NCBI GenBank assembly: GCA_002305965.1
Contig: DBRM01000066.1
Coordinates: 1-64,000, forward strand
Direction of reading: 5' to 3'
DNA: 64,000 nt
Source: Syntrophomonas sp. UBA1368
GTDB taxonomy: Bacteria > Bacillota > Syntrophomonadia > Syntrophomonadales > Syntrophomonadaceae
The notes beneath the pieces were generated by a model. That model saw only the letters and a program-made list of their open reading frames with translations, searched no databases and was not told where the DNA came from. Position 1 is the first letter of the stretch; every line of letters starts with the position of its first letter. This document shows, piece after piece, positions 56,820 through 64,000 of this stretch. Made by a program: the position numbers and the translations under genes.

Positions 56820-57704
56820 CTATCCGTTTTGCACAATTTCGGCTGGTATCAATAGCTGATAATTCCCCTCCAGGCTGAGCTTTTCATGATAGATTGCCAT
56901 GATCAGATTTTTGCGGCATATGTATTCATGGCCTATTTTCAATCTGACTTCATCAGTCCGAAACCCCAATAATAGCCCATTTTGTCTTCCTACCGAACTG
57001 AAGGGAATGATTCGTAATCTTCCTCCCCAACTGCTGTCAGCTGCTGCAGTTAAAAGTTCAGCTTCATTTAAAGAGGTTTCGAAGATTTTCCGCAAATCAA
57101 GCGGCAGATACTGTTTAAGCCAGTTATATTCGGCAATTAATACTGGACTGTCCGTCAAGGGATCGCGCAGCATGTTTCCGGTATCTAAAAAACCTTGCCC
57201 TGAAATTTCTTCTCCATTTAATTTAATGTGAACGATATAATTGAGCAGTTCCGGAACCACCTTGGCAAACAGGTATTTTTTTCCCTGCCATCCCAACAAC
57301 AAAGCGATAACAATGCCTGTAAAGATCCAAATTATGTTAAGACCGCTTGCCTCCTGGTCCATCCCCATTATGAGGTAAGGCAGCCCTGTCATTGCTCCGG
57401 CGGCAATAAAACTGATTAAATAAAAATACAGCAATGCTTTTTTGAAAACACGCCAGTGCAAGGGATAAAAAGCCAGCAGAATGATTAATAAGGAAAACAA
57501 AATTTTCAGAGGCAGAGAATACAAAATATGATCCGGATAAAAAAGAAATCCAACCGCATAAAAGGCACCCATCAAAGCAGCAGATGAAATCCTGGCCCAT
57601 TTTAACTTCAACCCGGTCAACCTGGCTGTAGTCCATAAAATAGCTGCATCCATAAGAAAATTGATGAGCAGACTCAGGTCAGCATATACTTTAGGTGCGG
57701 TCAA
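56820..57704 (-). CDS. spoIIGA: Sporulation sigma-E factor-processing peptidase SpoIIGA
   Basis: SpoIIGA is a membrane aspartic protease that cleaves pro-SigE at the septum. The 294 residues have five membrane segments in the first 145 residues and a soluble domain with the catalytic GFLDTGN (Asp at about 174). The start is chosen at the TTG at 57704, 5 nt after AGGGTG, giving [15 protein letters not shown]; an upstream frame to 57740 and a later GTG are alternatives. Confidence 0.93.
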   Translation of the reverse strand: MTAPKVYADLSLLINFLMDAAILWTTARLTGLKLKWARISSAALMGAFYAVGFLFYPDHILYSLPLKILFSLLIILLAFYPLHWRVFKKALLYFYLISFIAAGAMTGLPYLIMGMDQEASGLNIIWIFTGIVIALLLGWQGKKYLFAKVVPELLNYIVHIKLNGEEISGQGFLDTGNMLRDPLTDSPVLIAEYNWLKQYLPLDLRKIFETSLNEAELLTAAADSSWGGRLRIIPFSSVGRQNGLLLGFRTDEVRLKIGHEYICRKNLIMAIYHEKLSLEGNYQLLIPAEIVQNG

Positions 57705-57780
57705 TTCATCACCCTGTTTTCCAATCAGAAATGATATCATTCAATAATTATGCGAAGCAAAAAGTCGTCATGTATTCCAG

Positions 57781-57786
57781 ATTATA
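57781..57786 (-). promoter_or_regulatory. Candidate -10 of the spoIIGA promoter
   Basis: A perfect TATAAT on the minus strand lies about 77 nt before the spoIIGA start, with no recognisable -35 at 16-18 nt. That would fit an activator-dependent promoter such as the Spo0A-driven one in B. subtilis. A TGACGAC sequence downstream is only a partial Spo0A-box match. Confidence 0.3.
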
Positions 57787-57901
57787 CCACCACTCTGTTA
57801 TATATTTTGTTATTTATTGGCATCTGCCATGGTTATTTTTAGTGGAGAAAAACAATAAACCGACCATTTCAGATGGCCGGTTCTTTTGTCAAAGAAGCTG
57901 A

Positions 57902-58016
57902 CAGGACGAGCAAAAAAATAAAAGCTCGAGGACGAGCAAGCCCCGCCGGGAAGGCGTATCTGGGTACGCCTTCCCGGCGGGGCTTGGGATATAAAAATTT
58001 CTTTTTTAACGGTCCG
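57902..58016. repeat. Palindromic repeat, copy R3 (perfect 21-bp inner stem)
   Basis: 115 bp. The inner arms 57938-57958 and 57965-57985 are perfect inverted repeats of 21 bp around a TCTGGG loop, flanked by A7 on the left and T6 on the right, then the end boxes CAGGACG and CGGTCCG. Left flank 57860-57901 matches that of R2a. On the coding strand it begins 3 nt after the ftsZ stop. Confidence 0.9.
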
Positions 58017-58019
58017 AAT

Positions 58020-59087
58020 TTATTTACGCCTAAGGAAAGGAGGTATTTCTATATCATTCTTATCCAGGAAAGGAGGCGGTTCTATTCCTTTAAATCGTGA
58101 TTTTTCCGGAGTCTGAGTCTGTCTGGGCGGCAATTTGTTAAATCCTGTTGCAATGACCGTTACCCTGACTTCATCGCCCAGGTTTTCATCGATATTGGCA
58201 CCAAAAATAATATTTGCTTCTTCATCGGCTGCCGTATGTATGATCTCAGCCGCTTCGTTAATCTCGAATAATGTCAGGTCAGACCCTCCGGTAATATTAA
58301 ACAAAACACCCTGGGCACCTTCGATAGAAGTCTCCAGGAGCGGACTGGAAATTGCCAGACGGGCTGCTTCTGCTGCCCGGTTTTCACCACTGGCTCTGCC
58401 AATTCCCATCAATGCAGAACCAGTATTCTGCATGATTGTCTGTACATCAGCAAAGTCACAATTGATAAGGCCAGGGACAGCGATCAAATCAGATATCCCC
58501 TGCACACCCTGACGCAGTATATCATCCGCAATTTTAAATGCATCATTAAAAGCCGTATGTTTGTCAACCACCTGCAGCAAACGATCATTGGGAATCGTGA
58601 TCAAACTGTCGACTTCATCCCGCAAAACCTGAATACCTGCTTCTGCCTGCGAGTTTCTTTTACGTCCTTCAAAGGAGAATGGTTTGGTTACAACGCCCAC
58701 CGTAAGCGCACCCAATTCTTTGGCGATCCTGGCTATGATTGCAGCGCCGCCGGTTCCGGTTCCGCCCCCCATTCCTGCAGTCACAAATACCATATCAGCA
58801 CCCTGTAAAGCTTTTTTGATTTCTTCGGCGTTTTCCTCAGCAGCTTTTCTGCCAATCTCAGGGTCGGCGCCAGCCCCCAGGCCTTTGGTCAGTTTTTCTC
58901 CAGCCTGGATCTTCTTCTCTGCTTTGGATAGATACAAGGCCTGGGCATCTGTATTGACAGCAATAAATTCAATTCCTTTCACCCCGGCTTCGATCATGCG
59001 GTTAATCGCGTTATTGCCTCCACCGCCAATACCTATTACCTTGATATCTGCAAATTGCTGCATATCGACATCAAAATCTAACGGCAT
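58020..59087 (-). CDS. ftsZ: Cell division GTPase FtsZ
   Basis: FtsZ forms the Z-ring, at mid-cell and at the polar sporulation septum. The 355 residues have the nucleotide-binding GGGGNNAI (about 21-28), the tubulin signature GGGTGTG at 107-113, the T7 loop region [11 protein letters not shown], and the C-terminal binding tail IEIPPFLRR. The linker before the tail is short (about 30 residues). The ATG follows GGAGG. Confidence 0.97.
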   Translation of the reverse strand: MPLDFDVDMQQFADIKVIGIGGGGNNAINRMIEAGVKGIEFIAVNTDAQALYLSKAEKKIQAGEKLTKGLGAGADPEIGRKAAEENAEEIKKALQGADMVFVTAGMGGGTGTGGAAIIARIAKELGALTVGVVTKPFSFEGRKRNSQAEAGIQVLRDEVDSLITIPNDRLLQVVDKHTAFNDAFKIADDILRQGVQGISDLIAVPGLINCDFADVQTIMQNTGSALMGIGRASGENRAAEAARLAISSPLLETSIEGAQGVLFNITGGSDLTLFEINEAAEIIHTAADEEANIIFGANIDENLGDEVRVTVIATGFNKLPPRQTQTPEKSRFKGIEPPPFLDKNDIEIPPFLRRK

Positions 59088-59106
59088 AGATCAATCTCCT
59101 CCATCC

Positions 59107-60333
59107 TTATCTAAATAAATCTTTAAACCACCCTGTTATTTTGTTCATAAACCCAGGCAATAGGGAATTTTCTGCGTACCCTATCCTGACCCTTTGGGAA
59201 GCAAAAATAATCCCCCCAAAAACTGCTGCATTCTCCGGCTTATTATAATTATCAGCAATCCCTCTTAAGTTTTCAGGGACTCCTAATCGAACCGGTATAT
59301 TTAAAATATCTTCCGCCATGGCAACGATACCAGTAAGATTGGCTCCTCCGCCGGTTAGAACAATACCGGCAAATAACCTGTCCATGCATCCGAAATTGTT
59401 CAATTCAGCATAAACCATTTCCATGATTTCAACGACTCTGGCGGAAATAACATCAGCAATGACTTCCTGTGATACTTGTTTTAACTCGTGTCCCTGCAGA
59501 TTATGGATCTCAATCATTTTATCATGTTCCGCAATCTCAGGACGTGCCACACCGCTGTTGGTCTTTATCCGGTCCGCTTCATCCAGGGAAGTATGCAAAA
59601 CAATAGCCAGATCCTTGGTTATGTATTCGCCGCCCACAGGAATAACGGAGGTATATAATATGGTGCCCTTTTCAAAGTAAGAAACGGTGGTGACCCCTGC
59701 CCCTATATCCACCAATGCAACTCCCATTTCCTTTTCATTGGGATGCAGCACTGCTTCAGATGCCAAAAGCGGATTATATATGATCCTCTCCAGTTCAAGA
59801 TTGATGCGGGCTGCACTGCGCCTTATATTCTGGACAGCCGCCAGAGCAGAAAGGATTATGGCCACTTCACATTCCAACTTGCTGCCCGTCATCCCTACAG
59901 GGTCTTTGACACCGTCATAGCCATCCACTATATATTGTCTTTCAATGGTATGAACGATAACCTTATTCGGTGGAAGTCCTATATTACGAGCAGATTGCAG
60001 TACTCGCTCCTTGTCATCCTTGGTGATCTCGTAATTGGGATTCCCTACAGCTACAGCAGCATGGTTATTAATAATGGAAATCGTTACTCCGGAAAAACCA
60101 ACTACAGCACTGAGTATTTCAATTCCGGTAAGCTTTTCCAGGGTATTTAAACATTCATCAATGGCTTTAGCAGTACTTTCAATATCGATAATACTGCCCT
60201 TTCGTAAACCGATTGACGGCACCTGTGTAATACCTAAAATATTAAATTCCAGACCGGAAAAAACTTCCGCCAGGGCAGCCTTTATGGTATTCGTGCCTAT
60301 ATCCAGACTTACGACTATGTTCCTGTTATTAAT
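59107..60333 (-). CDS. ftsA: Cell division protein FtsA with an apparent ATT start
   Basis: FtsA is the actin-like membrane tether of FtsZ. The first conventional start is the GTG at 60222, which would delete the conserved phosphate-binding strand. The same frame continues upstream with VVSLDIGTNTIKAALAE, which aligns with B. subtilis FtsA, up to two ATT codons (60336 and 60333) behind AAGGAG (60343-60348). A TGA stop lies further up, and no ATG, GTG or TTG occurs between. With ATT at 60333 the protein has 408 residues and the N-terminus lines up with that of B. subtilis. Later motifs are DIGAGVTTVSYF (about 203-214), the GGGANLTG block and the C-terminal amphipathic GWFKDLFR. It is followed by ftsZ at 19 nt. 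Confidence 0.88.
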   Translation of the reverse strand: MNNRNIVVSLDIGTNTIKAALAEVFSGLEFNILGITQVPSIGLRKGSIIDIESTAKAIDECLNTLEKLTGIEILSAVVGFSGVTISIINNHAAVAVGNPNYEITKDDKERVLQSARNIGLPPNKVIVHTIERQYIVDGYDGVKDPVGMTGSKLECEVAIILSALAAVQNIRRSAARINLELERIIYNPLLASEAVLHPNEKEMGVALVDIGAGVTTVSYFEKGTILYTSVIPVGGEYITKDLAIVLHTSLDEADRIKTNSGVARPEIAEHDKMIEIHNLQGHELKQVSQEVIADVISARVVEIMEMVYAELNNFGCMDRLFAGIVLTGGGANLTGIVAMAEDILNIPVRLGVPENLRGIADNYNKPENAAVFGGIIFASQRVRIGYAENSLLPGFMNKITGWFKDLFR

Positions 60334-60416
60334 AATCGCACACTCCTTAAGATGTAAGCTTTCCTTTTTAATACCACATCAGGCTATCTATTTCCTCTAA
60401 TCAGGTGCAATTTTGT

Positions 60417-60752
60417 TTAGTACTTTTTCAAAAGATATCGACGAATTATTGCTAAATTCTGGAACAGCCTTACACCAAAAACGACTACTGCAGCCAAATA
60501 AAGCTCTACTCCCAGACGGTCTCCCAGATAGGCCAGACCTGCAGCTAACAGTGTATTGGTAATAAAGCCGGTCAGAAATATGGTATTGTCGAAACCGTCC
60601 TCCATATAAGCTCTGATGCCGCCAAAAACTGAATCCAATGCTGCCAAAACTGCAATTGACATATATTTGGCGAAAACTAAGGGAAAAACCACCGGCATTT
60701 GGAAACCTATCACAAGTCCCAGTAATAAACAAAATAACACCAATAACCACAT
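60417..60752 (-). CDS. sbp: Small basic protein, DUF1290 (Sbp)
   Basis: The 111-residue membrane protein has three to four hydrophobic segments and the conserved ALDSVFGGIRAYMEDGFDNTIFLTGF (about 38-63). It is found between DUF881 genes and ftsA in Firmicutes; its function is unknown. The ATG overlaps no gene and lies 3 nt after the DUF881 stop, so the pair is coupled. Confidence 0.9.
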   Translation of the reverse strand: MWLLVLFCLLLGLVIGFQMPVVFPLVFAKYMSIAVLAALDSVFGGIRAYMEDGFDNTIFLTGFITNTLLAAGLAYLGDRLGVELYLAAVVVFGVRLFQNLAIIRRYLLKKY

Positions 60753-60755
60753 AGC

Positions 60756-61478
60756 TTATTCCGCCTCTTCTGTTGTTTTTAGTGGCGAACCAAAAGTAAA
60801 TTTGACCCGACCGTTATAAGCAGGTATTTGTACCTTGTCCGACTTTTGAATATTAACCGGGAACCCTAGAAGTTTTAAGGATTCAAGATAACCGTTTTTG
60901 ATCAGAAGTCCACTTTCCAACATAGCAGGATCACCGATGGCTTTAATGGTAAAAGGCGGCGCGATTTTATTCCAATTGATTAGAATAGTCGTGCCTGCAC
61001 ACCTGATTTCGGACATGGCAGCAATCCTCTCACCATTGACGGAGATTGCTTCTGCTCCTGAGGCCTTTAGTTCATTGACGATAATTAATAAATCCTGATC
61101 ATGTATTAAACCGGAGCTTATATTTTCATCATTCTGCAAAGCCCGGCTGCTGTCATTTAAGGTCAGTATGATGCCTTTTCCTTCTACCGGGACAAGGCCG
61201 GCATATAGATTCGCTTTTTGGATTTCTTCCTGCATATCTGCCATCGCCTGGTCAGTTTCACGGGTATTTTCAAGTTTAGCCCGTAATGATATTACCTCCT
61301 GGGCTAAAGTATCCCTTTCTTCCGTTACCGTGTTCAATTCCTGGGTAAGATCTTCTACTCTTGAAGTACTAAGGTTATTCTGTTCGTAGCGTTCTGTTGT
61401 CTTAAATTGTACAGCCAGCATAATGCCCAATACAATACAGACGATAGCGATTGACAATTGGGCGCCCTTGCTTCTCAT
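60756..61478 (-). CDS. DUF881 family membrane-anchored protein (YlxW/YlxX-like)
   Basis: The 240 residues have one N-terminal membrane segment (about 8-24), a coiled coil (about 35-75) and a DUF881 domain with GIILTLNDSS (about 103-112), NELKASGAEAISVNGERI and ILINWNKIAPPFTIKAIGDP. These proteins lie between ftsQ and ftsA in many Firmicutes; an envelope/division role is inferred. Many genomes carry two DUF881 genes here; I see one. Confidence 0.88.
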   Translation of the reverse strand: MRSKGAQLSIAIVCIVLGIMLAVQFKTTERYEQNNLSTSRVEDLTQELNTVTEERDTLAQEVISLRAKLENTRETDQAMADMQEEIQKANLYAGLVPVEGKGIILTLNDSSRALQNDENISSGLIHDQDLLIIVNELKASGAEAISVNGERIAAMSEIRCAGTTILINWNKIAPPFTIKAIGDPAMLESGLLIKNGYLESLKLLGFPVNIQKSDKVQIPAYNGRVKFTFGSPLKTTEEAE

Positions 61479-61499
61479 CGATAATCACCTTTCCCGAAT

Positions 61500-62240
61500 T
61501 TAATCATTCATTTTTAAAACTGGCTGGCCGGCAAACCTTAGGTCAACATACTGCAGCACTTCCTGACCTTCTTTTTGCAGGTCGTCTTCTATTTTTATCA
61601 GCTGCGTCAAAAAAGCAGCTTTTTCTTCGCTTCTTTCAAGATTGCCAAACTTAACTTCCGTCCCCCGGTTGGTATACATTATAACTTCCTGCTGCTGATT
61701 GTTATAATGAAAATCTGATATATTCTGGCGGGCAGAAGCTGACATTTGATCCCATACCTGTTTGATCATATCAATTCCCTCGGCATTTAAAGCTTGTCCC
61801 AAAAAAATACGCTCTGGCAAGTCATCTAAAGTAATGAGCGGATAATCAAGCCGGGACAGTTTAACAGCCTGGTCAATACAAACCCCCTCTTCATCAATGA
61901 AAAGGAATTTTTCCTGGTAAGGAATGACTGCCCAGGTTACTCTTTCAGTTATCTGAACTTCGATTTGGCGCGGAAAATGCTTTACGATTTCAACTTGTTT
62001 GACCATTGGATGAGCAACAAAATCTTTGCTGTATAAACGGGAATTTATTTTAAATATATTGCTTCCGGTCTTAATTTTTGATAAGTCTTCCATTTCTGCA
62101 GCAGATATTTGATTTAAGCCCGTAAAATAAACTTTTTCTATATTAAAAAAAGTGCTATTCATAAAAAAATATATACATAGCAACACTATTGATAATACGA
62201 GTGCATTGCGGAATAACTTACCGAAAAAGTTTTTTTTCAT
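61500..62240 (-). CDS. ftsQ: Cell division protein FtsQ/DivIB
   Basis: The 246-residue bitopic protein has one membrane segment (about 13-30), a POTRA domain starting near STFFNIEKVYFTGLNQIS (about 29-46) and an FtsQ beta domain. It stabilises the divisome for septal peptidoglycan synthesis. The ATG at 62240 follows AGGAG; the frame to 62303 is not supported. It comes after murA and before the DUF881 gene. Confidence 0.92.
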   Translation of the reverse strand: MKKNFFGKLFRNALVLSIVLLCIYFFMNSTFFNIEKVYFTGLNQISAAEMEDLSKIKTGSNIFKINSRLYSKDFVAHPMVKQVEIVKHFPRQIEVQITERVTWAVIPYQEKFLFIDEEGVCIDQAVKLSRLDYPLITLDDLPERIFLGQALNAEGIDMIKQVWDQMSASARQNISDFHYNNQQQEVIMYTNRGTEVKFGNLERSEEKAAFLTQLIKIEDDLQKEGQEVLQYVDLRFAGQPVLKMND

Positions 62241-62340
62241 AAAAAACTTCTCCTGTCGCAAGAATACTGTGACAATTATAGCAAATATCTTTTTTAAAAT
62301 CATTAAATTTCAAGCTGGAGAAAGGAGGGAAAATCTGCTG

Positions 62341-63594
62341 TTAATCAAGCTTGGTTTGAATATCGGCACCTAAACTTTGCAGTTTCAAATGTATGTTATC
62401 ATAACCACGTTCTATATGTTCCAAATGGCTTAAGCGTGTTTCACCTTCAGCATACAACCCGGCCAGAATCAAGGCTGCTCCTGCCCGCAGATCAGTTGCT
62501 TCGACAGCAGCACCTTCCAGATGATTTTTTCCTTTGATAATGGCAACCCGTCCCTCAATTTTAATATCCGCTCCCATTCGCCGCAGTTCCGGAACATGCA
62601 TAAAACGGTTTTCAAAGATCGTTTCCACCATAATACTGGTTCCTTTGGCGACGGACAGCAAAGCCATGAATTGTGGTTGCATATCGGTGGGAAACCCGGG
62701 ATATGGCATGGTTTTAATGTCGGTTGAGCGTATTTTTTTGCTGCCGATGATCCGGATCCCCGAACTGTTCAGCATGATTTCCGCTCCAGTCTCTCTCAGT
62801 TTCGCAATTGTCGGTTGTATGTGTTCATGGATCACATTATCCAGATATATATCTCCACGGGTAATGGCGGCGGCTGTCATAAATGTTCCTGCTTCAATAC
62901 GGTCAGGTATCACAGTATGTTCGACTCCACCCAGGCGGGTCACTCCCTCCACCCGAATACAATCCAACCCCGCTCCTCTGATTTTTGCCCCCATGCGGTT
63001 AAGAAAGTTTTGCAGGTCTATGATTTCCGGTTCTCTGGCTGCATTACGGATAATTGTAGTACCAGGGATCAGGGCAGCAGCCATGATAATGTTTTCTGTT
63101 GCCCCCACACTGGGAAAATCCAACATTATTTCTTTACCGGCTGCATTTCTGTTTATGCCGCTCATGTAGCCATATTCATCGGTTATTTCATAACCGAGAC
63201 TGTTAAATCCTTTCAGATGCAGATCCATCGGCCGGGATCCAATGGCACAGCCACCGGGATAGGCTACCTTCGCCCGGCCAAATCTTGACAATAAAGCCCC
63301 CATAACCAGGTTTGAAGCCCTCATTTTTCGCGAAATATGTTCAGGCACTTCGAAGGAATCAATGTTGGCACAGTTAATGATCAATACATCTTTTCGCCTC
63401 TGTATAGTGGCTCCTAAGATCTCCAGCACCTCAGACATTACCTTTATATCTTCCAGATCAGGTACACCATTTAATATGATCTCACCATGGGACAAGATAC
63501 TTGCTGCCATGATTGGCAAGATCGCATTTTTAGAACCGCTTATTCTCACCTGTCCTTTGAGTGAATTACCGCCTCTGATCAGCAGGTTCTGCAA
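62341..63594 (-). CDS. murA: UDP-N-acetylglucosamine 1-carboxyvinyltransferase
   Basis: MurA makes the first committed peptidoglycan precursor by adding enolpyruvate to UDP-GlcNAc. The 417 residues have SGSKNAILP (about 19-27), the catalytic Cys 116 in PGGCAIGSRPMDLHL (the fosfomycin target) and PYPGFPTDMQPQ near 299. The start is TTG at 63594, 5 nt after GGGGGTG. It follows murC by 28 nt; murB is not between them. Confidence 0.96.
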   Translation of the reverse strand: MQNLLIRGGNSLKGQVRISGSKNAILPIMAASILSHGEIILNGVPDLEDIKVMSEVLEILGATIQRRKDVLIINCANIDSFEVPEHISRKMRASNLVMGALLSRFGRAKVAYPGGCAIGSRPMDLHLKGFNSLGYEITDEYGYMSGINRNAAGKEIMLDFPSVGATENIIMAAALIPGTTIIRNAAREPEIIDLQNFLNRMGAKIRGAGLDCIRVEGVTRLGGVEHTVIPDRIEAGTFMTAAAITRGDIYLDNVIHEHIQPTIAKLRETGAEIMLNSSGIRIIGSKKIRSTDIKTMPYPGFPTDMQPQFMALLSVAKGTSIMVETIFENRFMHVPELRRMGADIKIEGRVAIIKGKNHLEGAAVEATDLRAGAALILAGLYAEGETRLSHLEHIERGYDNIHLKLQSLGADIQTKLD

Positions 63595-63622
63595 GTAAAC
63601 ACCCCCACCAAAAATAGAATCT

Positions 63623-64000
63623 TTAGTGATTCATTTTACTGAGTAATTCATGACCCAGCTTCCATATGTCGCCGGCTCCCATCGTAATGATCAAATCGTC
63701 AGCCTGTATGTTACTTAAAAGATAGGATTCTATATCAGTTAATGCAGGAATATAGTGAGCATGATACCCTTTATTCCGGGCTGCATTGAAAACGATTTCT
63801 CCTGTTATCCCCTCCAGGGGTTTTTCCCCCGCAGAATAGATCCCGGCAATGATCACTTCATCAGCCTGTTCAAAAGCTTCTCCCAGTTGCCGGCCCAATA
63901 ATTTTGTCCTTGTATAACGATGGGGCTGAAAAACAACTACAATTCGCCCTGAGGGGTGATAATGCCTTGCTGCTTCTATGGTTGCCATGATTTCTGTGGG
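63623..64000 (-). CDS. murC: UDP-N-acetylmuramate-L-alanine ligase, C-terminal part (runs off the window)
   Basis: The final 126 residues are seen. They begin PTEIMATIEAARH, the end of the HHPTE motif region, followed by VVVFQPHRYTRTKLL, IAGIYSAGEKP and LIITMGAGDIWKLG, all characteristic of the MurC C-terminal domain that holds the amino acid. MurC adds L-Ala to UDP-MurNAc. The 5' part lies beyond the right edge. Confidence 0.94.
   Translation of the reverse strand, partial: PTEIMATIEAARHYHPSGRIVVVFQPHRYTRTKLLGRQLGEAFEQADEVIIAGIYSAGEKPLEGITGEIVFNAARNKGYHAHYIPALTDIESYLLSNIQADDLIITMGAGDIWKLGHELLSKMNH

Noticed and set aside
57873..58100. Plus-strand 75-residue frame across repeat R3 and the end of ftsZ
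   Set aside because: It reads antisense into ftsZ and has no ribosome binding site; its resemblance to a frame in R2a comes from the repeat.
60222..60336. Frameshift or truncation of ftsA at the 5' end
   Set aside because: The conserved N-terminus is in the same frame and uninterrupted; only the start codon is unusual.

Overview
The window is a chromosome segment from an endospore-forming, low-to-mid-GC member of the class Clostridia. The gene order and the mix of hslUV, codY, the DUF1290/DUF881 pair and an alpha/beta-type SASP suggest a Peptococcaceae/Desulfitobacterium/Dehalobacterium-like lineage. That placement rests on gene content and order only; no 16S or tree was available. Nearly everything is on the minus strand. 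The plus-strand exceptions are a tRNA end, a DUF2935 gene, a SASP gene and two tiny unrecognised genes near 53 kb. I see no phage, insertion sequence, CRISPR array or rRNA.

Layout, left to right. 1-14.5 kb is a mixed housekeeping/accessory stretch: tRNA-Arg end, DUF2935, proC, a DUF4363/DUF421 membrane pair, a Cys-rich small protein, an alpha/beta hydrolase, a zinc-ribbon peptide, a lipoprotein coupled to a LonB-type protease, azlCD, a class A PBP, a radical SAM enzyme, a SASP, an mgtC-like gene and guaB. 14.5-29.3 kb is the classic Firmicutes translation/RNA block, read leftwards as rimP-nusA-rnpM-ylxQ-infB-rbfA-nrnA-truB-ribF-rpsO-pnp-pdaB-dacF-mlpA-dut-ylmC. 29.4-44.2 kb holds rpsB-tsf-pyrH-frr-uppS-cdsA-(AI-2E)-dxr-rseP-ispG-proS-mgtC-polC. 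44.5-52.7 kb holds dprA-topA-trmFO-xerC-hslV-hslU-codY. 52.9-64 kb is the cell-division and sporulation block: murC(partial)-murA-ftsQ-DUF881-sbp-ftsA-ftsZ-spoIIGA-sigE-sigG, then a 45-residue membrane peptide gene and an orphan DNA methyltransferase gene.

The main unexplained signal is a family of about 115-125 bp imperfect palindromes with A-rich/T-rich ends and terminal inverted repeats. There are four copies: one next to the radical SAM gene, two in tandem between sigE and sigG, and one between ftsZ and spoIIGA. Two of them begin 3-4 nt after a stop codon (ftsZ, sigE), so they may act as portable terminators or processing elements, or be MITE-like insertions. Other points worth checking are: an ftsA whose conserved N-terminus has no ATG/GTG/TTG start and appears to begin at ATT behind a good ribosome binding site; a PolC of 1205 residues with no room for the usual proofreading exonuclease insert; several short genes; and many core genes that start with TTG or GTG.

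Limits: all calls come from reading the sequence. Family names are from memory of motifs and gene order, with no database search. Start codons were chosen from ribosome binding sites and family length; many differ from the longest open frame.
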